From Heliopora coerulea (lineage: Eukaryota; Cnidaria; Anthozoa; Scleralcyonacea; Helioporidae), in assembly GCA_030142905.1 (NCBI GenBank), contig JASJOG010000104.1, positions 1,061,017-1,125,016 on the forward strand: a stretch of DNA of 64,000 nucleotides. The letters run 5' to 3'. The notes below the pieces were generated by a model, which was not told the DNA's origin, made no database searches, and saw only the letters and a program-made list of their open reading frames with translations. The position numbers and the translations under genes were made by a program. Shown piece after piece: positions 24,130-34,670 of this stretch (within the stretch, counting starts at the first letter, position 1; every line of letters starts with the position of its first letter).

Positions 24130-24353
24130 GATTAATTCTGAGACACGTTCTCTGACTAAATTTATTAAATATACAAGCTTTCGACTACCTAACTGTAGTC
24201 TTCGATAGGCAAGAGTGACATAAATTATATATACCTATAAATATCTACAAGCAATTAATTTATGTCACTCTTGCCTGTCGAAGACTACAGTTAGGTAGTC
24301 GAAAGCTTGTATATTTAATAAATTTAGTCAGAGAACGTGTCTCAAAATTAATC
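24130..24353. mobile_element. 98-bp-arm palindrome with hammerhead-like cores
   Basis: 24130-24227 and 24256-24353 are inverted copies with two mismatches and a 28-nt centre. Each arm holds a hammerhead-like layout: CTGTCGA (24275-24281 on plus), a perfect 6-bp stem II GACTAC/GTAGTC, then GAAA and AGCT. Position 6 of the core is U where A is normal, so it is probably inactive. Likely a coding-less Penelope-like foldback. Confidence 0.65.
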
Positions 24354-25025
24354 ACTTTTTAAAGTGTTTGAAAAATTATCATCAGGTTGTTATTAATATG
24401 ACAGTTTTCCAAGTGGTGTCAAGATGAACTGGCATATGATTTTAATGAACAGCACAACGCTTTTTAGTTTGCTTTGATTATTTATCGACATGTTTTGCAA
24501 ATACACAACCTTCCTTGTTCCAGGGCCGGCGGAGCCGGTTTCGAGAAAAATGGACTTTTTTCAAAAGAATGATTCTTTCAAAAAATAAAAAAAGCTTTTT
24601 ATTTTTTATGGTCGATATTTTGCCCTACAATGTAACAGAAATATAATGCTTTTGGTCTGAAAATGCTATAAATCGCATTTTAGAGGTGTTACATTTTCAA
24701 AATTTTCCGGGGGAACATATGCCTGGACCCCCTAGATGCTCGCATCTTCGGCGCTCGGAGCTCCCCCACCTGCGGTGCTCGTAGTCTCCTACTTGGCCGG
24801 ACCAACTTTTACCTGCTTCCGTCGGCACTGTATTCAGGAAGTTTTGAAGACTGTTGTATTTGATTGTTTTTTTGGTTTGTGACAACGTCCATTGCGTCAG
24901 TTCAAAGTATGTATTTGAATTGTGTAGGAGTTGACATAGTCTTGGAATTGAATGAAGAAAATGAAACCTCATAGATCATTATAACAATTCAAATACTCAA
25001 TAAACTATGACAAGCTTGGTTGTAA

Positions 25026-26577
25026 TTAAGACGTTGAAGTCAAGATTACATGGTCCATTTGCTTATCATGTTCTGGTTTAATTGTTTGTATATGCAATCC
25101 ATCTTTTAGCTTAAGTTGGAATTTTGTAAAGGTGGTATTCAGAATTTTAAAACAGGTTGGGTTACAGGCTTCTTTGCAGCTTTTTGAGGTTTGACGATGT
25201 TGTAGATTTGGGAATTTCCGTCGATTTAAAGGTCCTAGATATTCATGGACTTTTTGTGGAGCGCTTGTTTCTCCAACACGAAGAACTCTACAGCTAGCAC
25301 ATTCAAAGTGGTAAATTACGTAAATAACTCGAGATCTCAAAATAAAAGGAATTCTGTCTTTGTTGCTGAAGAGGTTATCAATCTTAGAAGTCGAAAAGAC
25401 AAGTTTAATATCGATATTTCCGTTATAGTTGACAATGCTGAGTAATTTTAGAATAAAGTAAATGGTTTGAACCTGGGAGATTCGTGACATGTTTGAGGAA
25501 GTTGATCGTCAAGGTTAATGTAGTCTTGAGAAAGACTGTTGGTTGAAGTGACTGACGTTTCGACAGCCTTAGCGGCGGTCATCTTCATAGTCAAAAGGAG
25601 AGTAAATGTCAGGTTCGCCTGTATTTGTATCTGGCTCGTAGAATACCTACCAATGTAAGAAAGTCGAAAGTAAATATTGTGTTGGTGTTATCGGAAGGTT
25701 GTTTAGTAGATTGTTTTAATGTTTCGGTCTTTAATTTCGTCTATCAAGTATTTCGGAGCTGAATTGGTTCTTGATCAGAGATGTAGTGAGTTCTCTCAGG
25801 TTTGGACGTAAACTTCACTAGTTATTGTTACAGGTTATATCTATTGTATGGAAATGGAGAGAGTTGATGAACTTCATCCTTAGCCAGGTTTAAGCTTGCT
25901 TGTGATAGATGTGAGTGGAAGCAGTTATCGATAGCTTTCTTTGAAAGAGGTACATCCAAAAGTGGAAGTTTGTTGTCTACTTCTTTTTCTATTGAGAATA
26001 AGATGTTGGTGTGTCGGAAGTTGAGATAATCATAAGCGATATTGCCTCTGACTCGTTACCCGACATAAAAAACGTGTCATGAACTTATTACCACCAGTAG
26101 TATACTGGGCCAGTCTCCTCATATTGTTGTTACAATTTCTCTTCATGGTATCCCATGAATATGTTAGATAATATCGACGCGAGGGGAGACCCCATATCTA
26201 CACCATCTCTTTGATCGTAAGCAACTTCATTGAACAGAAAGGGAGTGAATGATGTCGCAAACTTAAATAATTTTCTCAGATCTTCTCCTATGTTCATTGG
26301 TTTCATCTAAAGGGATATTGGTAAATAAACTGCGTACGTCGAAGGGTAGTAAGAATTTTTCGCAGGTATATCAGGACTTCATTTCTGGTAGGAATGCAAA
26401 TGAGTCACTGACGCAATATTGGTTTGCTATATGTGGAACGAGAATGCATGGTATCATAGTGTTCAGCATTTTTGAAAGACCACAGATTCTAGCAGGTTTG
26501 GATCCACTTGGATAGATCAGAGGCGATGTCGTTTTTTGATTATCACAATTTCCGACACACCAATATCTCATTCTCAA
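25026..26577 (-). pseudogene. Degraded Penelope-like retroelement (copy b)
   Basis: On the minus strand, 26577-26371 codes a reverse transcriptase finger segment (SGSKPARICGLSK). Interrupted RT pieces continue to about 25900 (NKLPLLDVPLSK), and a GIY-YIG-type region follows at 25490-25026 (VIYVIYHFECASC...VGETS). Several stops break the frame. Penelope-like elements use RT plus a GIY-YIG endonuclease to insert DNA copies of themselves. A hammerhead-like relic lies between the two domains. Confidence 0.75.
25545..25595 (-). ncRNA. Degenerate hammerhead-like motif in Penelope-like copy b
   Basis: Read on minus: TGAAGA, a GACCGCC/GGCTGTC stem II with one mismatch, GAAACGTC, and flanks GACT/AGTC for helix I. 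The invariant C before UGA is A here, so it is probably inactive. Confidence 0.5.
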
Positions 26578-26960
26578 TGGAAAAAGAAGCAGACGGCGAA
26601 CTTCCGGGTTTGACTGTGCTTCTTACATAGAAACCTATGTAAGAAGTTACTGATGAAGTCCTTCAACTACTCTCCATTTCCATACAAAAATGATCTCATA
26701 AAAACACTCGTAGACAGAATCTTTAACAATAACTGGCGAAGTTTACGTCGAGACATAAGGTAGCTCACTACAACTCTGACCAAAAATCAATTTCCAAATT
26801 ACTCAGTCGACAGAATTACATACAGAAGCGGACCGAAACATCAAAGCAACCTTCCGATAACGCCAACAGAATGTACTTTCCACTACCTTACATTGGTAGA
26901 TATGTAAGCTATGGGCTACCTGTTGACTCGCGCAGAAGAGATGACAGTAGTGTGGGCTAA
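26543..26960 (+). pseudogene. Head-to-head fragment of the same Penelope-like family
   Basis: The plus strand repeats, with decay, the RT C-terminal part seen on minus at about 26028 downward (for example TTCCGACACACCAATATCTC). Stops interrupt it. Together with copy b it forms an inverted pair. Confidence 0.6.
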
Positions 26961-27099
26961 GAACGTGGTTGATTATTTTGTTGTATAAAACATATTCCTT
27001 CACTTGTAATAACTGTAATAAAGTTTCTAACACTTTGTCGAATTCATGTTAGTGATAGTAGATCGTCCAGGTTACTATAGTCTTGAGAAGGACTGTTGG

Positions 27100-27145
27100 C
27101 GACTGACGTTTTGACGGCCTCAGCTGCGGTCATCTTCAGAGTCAA
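27100..27145 (-). ncRNA. Degenerate hammerhead-like motif in Penelope-like copy c
   Basis: Minus strand CTGAAGA (27139-27133), GAC...GTC stem II and ACGTC with GACT/AGTC flanks. GAAA has become AAAA, so it is probably dead. Confidence 0.45.
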
Positions 27146-27410
27146 AAAGAGGAATAGTCAGGAAACAGTCTTCGTATTTCTATAACTGGTTCGTTACGTC
27201 ATGCGTGTGGGTGGTTGTGGGAGGTTGCGGTTTGTGGGTGTGCGTCTTTGGCATTGTTAGAGTCGTTGTATTGTCTAGCCATTTGTTTTAAGTTTTGAAT
27301 AAGCCTTTTGTAAGCTGCTGGTAATTGTTGTGATCGGTTTAGTGGTTCCGGTTCCAAGTTGGTAAGCCAACTTTCCAGTGTAAGCCGTTGTTTGTAGTTT
27401 GTGCTGTACG

Positions 27411-27700
27411 TTATGCATGCTGCCGAGTCCCAGTCAATGTTGTGTTTGGTTTGTCGGTGGTGTTCGGCAATGTGGTTAGTTTTATCCCGTTCTTAGTTGC
27501 TCGTTTGTGTTCAGTTAGTCTAGTGTATAAGTTCCTGCCAGTTTCAATAATATATGTCGCCTGGCAGTCGGCAAATTTTATCTTGTGGATCGCACCTTGT
27601 CTGTTGCGTGGGTGTTCTTTGTCTTTAACGTTAGTGAGTAGATTTTGTAAAGTTGTAATCGGTCTGTGTGCAACACGGATGTTGTAAGGCCGTAAGATAC
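27411..27700 (-). pseudogene. GIY-YIG endonuclease fragment of Penelope-like copy c
   Basis: The minus strand codes HKIKFADCQATYIIETGRNL followed by YTRLTEHKRATKNG, matching the Cys-containing GIY-YIG endonuclease of Penelope-like elements. In the YIGET motif Gly is replaced by Ile (YIIET). The frame beyond 27700 upstream belongs to the nested insertion. Confidence 0.75.
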
Positions 27701-27744
27701 GCGAGATGATCTCAGACGTACCTCTGACGTAAGGTATCGTAGCT

Positions 27745-27945
27745 ATTATAAAAATGAGAGCCCAGCTCATGATTTTTATGTGGACAGGCATAATGACAGA
27801 AATAGAACACAAAGTATTTAAAACAACTTTACTAACGTTTCGTTGCAGACGTGCAACATCTTCAGAGTGACTAATTACAAATGTGACTAAAACCTATATA
27901 TCTATTTACACGTGATGATGTTACATGAGAGCTAAACAATAGGAT
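27745..27945 (-). mobile_element. Penelope-like terminal repeat with hammerhead motif
   Basis: Inverted copy of 22908-23100. On minus, CTGAAGA (27865-27859), a perfect GTTGC/GCAAC stem II and GAAACGTT with ACT/AGT flanks are kept. Inserted inside copy c. Confidence 0.65.
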
Positions 27946-28000
27946 TAAAGTGTCACTTTAATCCTATTGGGGCAGGGGGGCTGGGGGCTTCAGCCCCCCA
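27938..28000. repeat. Palindrome followed by G-rich hairpin
   Basis: AATAGGATTAAAGTG and its inverse touch at about 27955, then GGGGCAGGGGGGCTGGGGG is followed by an inverted CAGCCCCCCA. Possibly the end of an unidentified DNA transposon. Confidence 0.5.
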
Positions 28001-28900
28001 CTTTTTTGGAAAGAAATTAAATATTTCAGTATCGCTTTGAAAAACGACTTAAGCATGGTGAATGGTTATACAAGACAGTTCTGAAAAGAACTAGAGGAAC
28101 CAAAACACACAGAGAAAGTAAATACTAAAAAGAAGCACTATGCATTCGGCAGACTACTCCTCAGATGCAAACGTCTGCTAACTGTTGAGAAATGAGTTAT
28201 CAGCTTATATTTATACTTGACGTAAAGACAATGATGTCAACCCACGTAGGAAGAATTAAACATCAAAATAACGCCAATATACATGGATTCCATAATCTTT
28301 ACAAAGAATGCTGAGCAACACTTTGCCAGGATGCTAAATTTGGAGTCTGAACAGTTATTGGCACATCTGTTTGACAATAAGTGTCGACCGATTGCCGCCG
28401 AATCACAATTAATCGTTTAAGCAGAGTTACATTGCCCTGTCGGTTGATTTCTTAATGGTACGGTCTTGTTTCGTATAACACTTGGCACATGTTCCTTGAT
28501 CCTTTCACTTAACCGTTGAGTTGTTCTACCTACTTAGCGAAAACCACATTCGCATTTTAGTTTATGATTTTAATTATCCGATAAACATATCCGATATTTG
28601 AGTGACCAGCTGATAGTATTTTAGTTGTTCCTGTTAATGTAACCAGTGTTTCGTGATTCCTGAGTAATCAGTAAAATAAGAAGTGTTCACGACCGTCTCA
28701 GAAATGTTGCATTTAATTTTTCCAGGAGATCATGCTATCGTCCCCTGTCAGTTTCCCCACTCAAAATATCGTTCCGCGGCCCCTGGGTACTCGTTCTCGT
28801 TGCGTAAAGCGTGTGGTTAATCACAGATAAGTTGTGCACACCTAGTCAACGTCTTAATGGTAGTGGCTTTGTGTGAAGTAGGGTTGTAGGATGATTCGTC
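28000..28900. other. Gene-free stretch with Penelope-like relic
   Basis: From about 28860 to 28780 the minus strand still resembles RT (SYNPTSHKATTIKTLTR). The rest shows no recognisable feature. Confidence 0.4.
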
Positions 28901-28927
28901 GAGTAATCTGTCAGTGTGGGTGGGTTT

Positions 28928-29557
28928 TCAATAAACGGTAGTCCGTAACTCGTCATTGTCACGTTTTACCAAGCAGTCTAGGAAAGGAAGTGTTTCTTTC
29001 TCTTCGATCTCCTTAGTAAATTGTATGTCGTGATTCTGTGAGTTAAGGTGGTTGTGAAATTGGTCAATGTCGTTGTCGTGTAGAGCAGTAATAGTATCGT
29101 CAACGTAGCGAAACCAAAAAGGTAGCGTTAGTCCGTAGGTGGCAAGCACTTGTTCCTCAATGGATTGCATCACAATTTCAGCAACCACAACAGAAACTGG
29201 TGAGCCCATGGCAGTCCCGTGTAGCTGTTGGTAATGTTCGCCGTTGTACTGAAAGTATGTGGACGTGAGACAGAGTGTCAATAGTTGCATGTCTTCTGTT
29301 GGTAGAGGAAATTCGTCGGTGGATCGTTTGATGGAAGTTTCAGTGCACTCTAGTGCCAGTTGAAGTGGAATACTGGCAAACAGAGATTTCACATCAAAAG
29401 ATAGTAGCTTGTAGTTGTCAGGAATTCGTACGGTTTTGATAACGTCAATGAATGTTTCAGTGAATTGTAGTTTCAGTCGTGAGTTGTTCGCCAGTGGTTG
29501 CAGTATGGTCGTGAGGTACTTGGAGATTTGATATGTTGGAGACCCACAGAATGAAAC
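28928..29557 (-). pseudogene. Reverse transcriptase fragment of Penelope-like copy c
   Basis: A 210-residue open stretch with RT motifs in order: LLSFDVKSLFASIP, HGTAMGSPVSVVVAEI, FWFRYVDDTI (the YVDD catalytic pair) and LPFLDCLVKRDNDELRTTVY. It lacks an N-terminus. TGA follows where related elements have Arg before KPTHTDRLL, and homologous but broken frame continues to about 28780. The domain copies element RNA into DNA at the target; this copy cannot make the full enzyme. Confidence 0.85.
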
Positions 29558-30474
29558 TGTAGAGATTAAAACCTCGTTTGTTGTTTTGTAAACATCTTCC
29601 TGTTAGAAATAGCTCGACTCCACTCCGGCTTAAAGTTTTTTGAACGAAACTTCACAAAGTGCTACTCATGAAGTGAAACATTTCGAGTTATATTCAAAAT
29701 TTTTTCAACGGAGGGTCGCCAGAAACTCTATCCGATTCTTCCCAAAGCTACGTTGGGAATTTGTTTGATCTTCCTGCATGTTAATTAAAACGCTGGAATT
29801 TCATTCTTTTGCAGTATGGTGCTCAGGGTGAAAACTGGCATAGAAAATAGGAATCTTGATTTCGTCAGGCGACAGAAGCAAGGAGTGAATAACCGTTTTT
29901 CATTAATATCTTAGTTATGGTACGATTAGAAGACATGGTTTTCTCGTTAAAACAGTAGTTTCACATTACAGCGATCATGTGGAATTCGTTGTAGATGAAT
30001 GTGATTCAAATTTGTTTTGCAAGGTATAAAATCTGTCTTTGGTTTGAACCTTGGTTGGGTCCCCAAGGTCTAAAGCGAGACCCTTCCTAGTGAATCCGGA
30101 GGGATGGTCTGTCGGTAGGTTTTTAAAATACGATGAATGTAATTTTGCCAATACCCAATATTTCAACTAATGCCATTTTTAACGGATTCTTAAGGTTGTA
30201 AATCAGAAATTTTAATAATATTTAAAAAGCAAAATATTGGTCGTTCTGAATGAAGATGTATTGACTCTGACACGTTAAAATGTACTCCCATTTTACCTCT
30301 TGAAAAGTAATGGTAAATATTTTACAATTTCTCCAACTCATTTGTTGTTTAACCAAATATTGATATAGGCAAGTGATAAACCAGGTCTAAAACGTAGCTT
30401 AATAATAAAAGTTAAGGCCCAGCAGAGAATGTGTATAACAGCCATAAGTTGAAGTGTTTCAAAACATGTTTAAT

Positions 30475-30515
30475 TCTAACGTTTCGTTACATCTCGCAAC
30501 ATCGCCAGAGTGTGG
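30475..30515 (-). ncRNA. Degenerate hammerhead-like motif in copy d
   Basis: Minus strand CTGGCGA, stem II GTTGC/GTAAC with one wobble, then GAAACGTTAG. Core position 6 is G where A is required, so probably inactive. Confidence 0.45.
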
Positions 30516-30644
30516 AAAATTTTTATGACAAACGGTATGTATCACATGCAAATGAGATAAGCTATAAAATTACAAATGACGTAAGAGTAAATCACCGTTT
30601 AAAATGACAAGTGGTTTAAAGTTAAAATAACCGTAATTAGTAAT

Positions 30645-30920
30645 TCAAAACAAGGAAAGTGAATAGGAAGCTATGGTAGCGTTGAAAGAGGGTTTGAGTT
30701 TATTAATGAGGAGGCTTTCTTTCAGGAGGGGTTCGAAACTATTTGAAGAGGAGTTTAAGATGTAGAAATCGTGAGGAGTTATAGGATGACCAGTGTCGCG
30801 ATGGTGATGGGAAATGGCGGAAAGTGAGGGTCTGCCTAACTTCTTACCAGTCAAAGCCGATATTCCCACGTGGTCCGAGATGCGCGTGTGTAAATGTCGG
30901 TATGTTTGGCCAACATACAA
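30645..30920 (-). pseudogene. GIY-YIG endonuclease fragment (copy d)
   Basis: Codes MYVGQTYRHLHTRISDH, a typical YxGxT...R..EH-like GIY-YIG core, followed by an HHRDTGH stretch and a C-terminal LLKESLLINKLKPSFN, as in Penelope-like enzymes. It is intact for 91 residues but has no RT, so it is not an autonomous element. Confidence 0.8.
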
Positions 30921-31199
30921 TGCGTCATAGCATTGACACTTAAATAAATATGCTTAAATATGTTTTAACACACTTCAACTTATGGCTGTTATACACATTG
31001 TGATCTGGGCCTTAATTCTTATTATTAAATATTGATGCAGTTCATGATTACACCCTGTTCAAGACATCTTCTTATGCTAAATAAAGACGTTAAGTTGGAA
31101 TAAGCTGAAATGGAACTGACTAACTTCTAATTTAGGACAAACAGCTTATCAAGACACACTTTAAGCCGCTAACATTACTCAATGAAATTACCAGTTCAC

Positions 31200-31296
31200 A
31201 TAAAACAAAACATAATCCGAAGATCAGCATCTTGACAAATCCAAGATATGGATTGAAACAAGAAGATGCTGATCTTCGGATTGTGTTTTGTTTTAT
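31200..31296. repeat. 34-bp inverted repeat
   Basis: 31200-31233 recurs inverted at 31263-31296 with one mismatch, around a 29-nt centre. No feature is recognised inside. Confidence 0.75.
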
Positions 31297-31492
31297 ATTG
31301 TCTGAAATTGTCGGCTGGTATTGGTTTTTACTAGTTCATGACCTTGAACTTTTGCACACTATTTATTTTCAAGAATTAGAAACTGTTTTGCAGTGTTTAT
31401 ATATCCTGATGCAAAAACGAGGAGAAGGTTGTGAGAACTCGAAAGCTGCTGTGAACGCCAGAGAACGAAGGTCGAGGGTTCACACAGCCACT

Positions 31493-32514
31493 TCAGAGTT
31501 CTCCCAGCCTCTCTGAGTGTTTGCATCTGGCCATATTAACACAACAAAACAGTTTGTATTTTCTTTTATAAAATAAGCGAAGAACTAAACAATAATAACA
31601 CTGCCAGACCATGATATATTTCTTGTAAGACCTCGAGAACCACAATATTATCAGACAGTCCTAATCGTCGTGTATTACCGCGTAACCGTCGGTACATTAA
31701 ATTCTTTCATGTCATTTCTACAGCAGTGAAGAACTCGAGACTTACAATAAGTTGAACATGGAAACTAGTTGGCGTTGTAGGTTTTCACGTCTGAACTCAA
31801 ACTGATTAAATAACTTTACAGTAGGTTATTCCGCGTATCGTCAACTTCGCATCTTTACCTAGCTTCATATTTTTACAAGTTTTAAAGAAGCTTTCTATCA
31901 TTGTTATGAATGAAGTATAATCCTTGAAACCACCTACTTCATAGTGCTAAATTCATTGTAGATGAAATCAAAGAAAGTTCCTGGATCATGACCAAAGACA
32001 CTAAGACTTCGACTCGAGAGTATGGGAAGCGTAGTGACTGATGAAGCTGCAAGAACTCGATACTTACAATAAGTTAAACATGGAAACTAGTGGACGTTGT
32101 AGGTTTTCATATCTGAACTCAAACTGATTAAATAACTTTACAATAACCTACAATAACCTACAGTAACCTACAATAACAATAACCTACTGTAAAGTTATTT
32201 AATCAGTTTGAGTTCAGACGTGAAAACCTACAACGCCAACTAGTTTCCATGTTCAACTTATTGTAAGTCTCGAGTTCTTCACTGCTGTAGAAATGACATG
32301 AAAGAATTTAATGTATCGACGGTTACGCTGTAATACACGACGATTAGGACTGTCTGATAATATTGTGGTTTTCGAGGTCTTACAAGAAATATATCATGGT
32401 CTGGCAGTGTTATTATTGTTTAGTTCTTCGCTTATTTTATAAAAGAAATGCAAACTGTTTTGTTGTGTTAATATGGCCAGATGAAAACACCCAGAGAGGT
32501 TGGGAGAACTCTGA
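31493..32514. repeat. Large inverted repeat with about 337-bp arms
   Basis: 31493-31830 and 32179-32514 are inverted copies differing at scattered bases. The 348-nt centre holds a second, partial direct copy of the inner arm (about 32040-32140) and a CAATAACCTA tandem (32140-32190). The motif ACTCGAGAGTRTGGGAAGCG occurs in the centre (about 32014) and again just outside the right arm (about 32514). No ORF with transposase character. Confidence 0.85.
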
Positions 32515-33222
32515 CTCGAGAGTGTGGGAAGCGTGGTGACTGATGAAGCTGCAACTCCTCTATGTGCGACGGTTGTTGTTAAGTACTAGTGGTTTGTTAA
32601 TATAGTGAACTACATTTTTAAGTAGAACCTAATTGTTGACTACACTTTCGGAAAACTAGCTGTGGTGAACTATAATTTTCAAGTCGCAAGTAATTTTTGG
32701 TAAAATTACAGAACGATTGCTTTTCGTTAGTTCTGAAATTTCTCGTTGTATCTGAATTGTATCTAAAAAAGTTGTTTCAAAGTTAGACTGTAGAGTTGAT
32801 CAATTTTATAAGGCTACGTTTACACTGCAACAAAAGCTTCGGATTCACGCCAAAAATGTATTCGGATTTGTTGATCGTTTACAGGGGAAGAAGTATCTGG
32901 GTTAGCTGCATCCAACAGTGTTTTCTTATCTAAGAATGGACGTAAATCTTAGAAAATTTTATTAAAAGTAACCATGGACAGAGCCAATGTCTTTCCGTTC
33001 TTTATTTATTACACTCTCTCATTAAAAAAATTAACCCATTTCTGGCTACTTCAGCTGTTATACACAAAAACGAGGAAAATTTCTCCTGCTCTTAACTCTC
33101 CGGATTCAAAATATCCAGATTACTTTCCGGATTCACATTTATCCGGTTTCGTGAGCAATCCGAAGACTTTTCTATACCGGATTCGTTACTTCAGTGTAAA
33201 CCATAATCGTAGCTTGGTAATT

Positions 33223-33523
33223 ATGTTCTTAATACGCACGCTCTCAAGCTGTTCTCTCAGAAAAACTTTCTGAGAGAACAATCACATCATTGATTAATAT
33301 AAAAATAATAGACGACATATCGAGACTTGCAGACTGGCAGTACATATGTCTACCATCTATACGAACCAGTACACAAATTTAACCTTTGCTCACCACCTGA
33401 GTGTTTGTAGCTCAATGGTTAGAGCGTCTCGCCGGCGATCAGAAGGTTACGGGTTCGATTCCCGTCAGGGACTCAGAAAGTTTTTCTGAGAGAACAGCTT
33501 GAGAGCGTACGTATTAAGAACAT
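33223..33523. mobile_element. Inverted-repeat element enclosing a tRNA-like sequence
   Basis: 33223-33273 recurs inverted at 33473-33523 with one mismatch in 51. Each arm is itself a hairpin (TTCTCTCAGAAAAACTTTCT core). Related sequence, with the same TTTCTGAG hairpin and CATCTGAG/CACCTGAG lead, lies at 49950-50470, so it is a repeat family. Confidence 0.7.
33401..33473 (+). tRNA. tRNA-like sequence (pseudo-tRNA or SINE head), anticodon position GGC
   Basis: Folds as a 73-nt cloverleaf: acceptor with 6 of 7 pairs, D-stem GCTC/GAGC, anticodon stem with one mismatch, T-stem ACGGG/CCCGT and a GGTTCGATTCC B box. The base before the anticodon is C where tRNAs have T, and GGC for Ala is unusual in eukaryotes. 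It sits in a repeat, so I read it as tRNA-derived and not a working gene. Confidence 0.4.
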
Positions 33524-34289
33524 GACTGAATTTTTGATAAGGCAGAGTTATGAGATGACATGTTAGATACAAATACGAAGGCAATTCTAAAATATAGACA
33601 ATAAAATTACAAACCATCAAAATGGCGGTTAACAAAACAGTCAAATGTTTGAATAACAAATGGGATTACTTAATGGGATAAATCCTAAGATAAGAAAGGG
33701 TAAAGAGAAAGGGGAAAGGTATAATGTGCCAGAGAGTAAAGAGACAAGACTATTATTAGAATAAAGAAAGTTATATGGAAGAGATATTTTCATAGAAGGA
33801 GGGCTTTACTCTTCTCATCACTTTTTCACGAGGAAATATTAAAACTTAAAAATATTATTCGTCTTTTGCCTAAAAAGCATAAAAATTTCTGGTATCAGTT
33901 CCTTAACATATTAGTACTCGAAGATGTTTACCTGCTTTTGAGCCGTGCTTATGAGTAACATCTTAATTAATCCTTGAAATAAATGTTGTTAACCTCTCCT
34001 AATGTATGTCATGTTCTCAGAGCCTCCTCATTACAATCCTTTAAAATATTGCTACTATTGGTTAATTGTGAAGTTTTCGTTTCATAATACCCTGAGGATG
34101 ATTCTGAAACGTGTCTTCCTGTCGCTGAATTGAACTGCAACGCATTTCTTTGTAAACAAGATAGCCAAACCTACAAATTTGAAAAAGATGTTTACTGTTT
34201 GTTCTTTAGGTAATCAAAGAAATTTAAAGTTTGTATATAATTAATCATATCAGACGACTATGTACATAATTTGATCACTCCTTTGCGGA

Positions 34290-34293
34290 ATAC

Positions 34294-34335
<42 letters not shown>
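34290..34335. repeat. (AT)n microsatellite
   Basis: About 40 nt of uninterrupted TA repeat. Similar tracts occur at about 54727-54770 and 62223-62255. Confidence 0.9.
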
Positions 34336-34341
<6 letters not shown>

Positions 34342-34596
34342 TCAACAACAAGGCAAAACGCCAGCCAGATATAAACATCTTAAAAACTCGAAGGGCAAGA
34401 CAAGATCACCTCTAGAAACTCTTTCTCTAATCGTCAGCGTGCACTAAGACACAACATTATACTGGCGCAACCTTTGTTAACGACACAAAGAATGGATAGA
34501 AACCAACACGGATTTGAATATTATCAGATATGAGATGAGACAAATTTAATTCATGTAATCAGTTTCGTTGATTGCATAATGCCCATTCAAGAGTTC

Positions 34597-34604
34597 TATA
34601 AAAG
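34597..34604 (+). promoter_or_regulatory. TATA box of gene 2
   Basis: TATAAAAG lies 74 nt upstream of the gene 2 start codon (34671), matching the TATA-to-ATG distance of genes 1 and 3 within about 10 nt. Confidence 0.65.
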
Positions 34605-34670
34605 ACGCGAAGTTGCACACTTTTTTTACTTAATAACCAAACCAGCAGTTGGGTACCATCGGAGAAGACA

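Larger units (their letters stand above)
22371..25025. other. Repeat-rich, gene-free stretch
   Basis: Holds a Penelope-like inverted terminal pair (22631-23101), a 16-bp perfect palindrome CGTGACAGCTGTCACG (23749-23764) and a 98-bp-arm palindrome (24130-24353). No coding exon was found. Confidence 0.5.
27080..29557 (-). mobile_element. Penelope-like retroelement (copy c) with nested insertion
   Basis: Runs on minus: RT (29557-28928), an interrupted linker, GIY-YIG (27700-27411), then a hammerhead-like tail near 27100. A second family's terminal repeat (27745-27945) is inserted between the domains. No complete frame remains. Confidence 0.75.
30400..31027 (-). mobile_element. Short Penelope-like element between inverted terminal repeats (copy d)
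   Basis: 30400-30466 recurs inverted at 30961-31027. Between them lie a hammerhead-like relic (about 30475-30515) and a GIY-YIG ORF on minus (30920-30645). The RT is missing, so this is a 5'-truncated copy. Confidence 0.75.

Noticed and set aside
34058..34110. CTGAGGATGATTCTGAAACG here and near 108 as a hammerhead
   Set aside because: Core-like words are present, but only seven bases separate them and no stem II can form.
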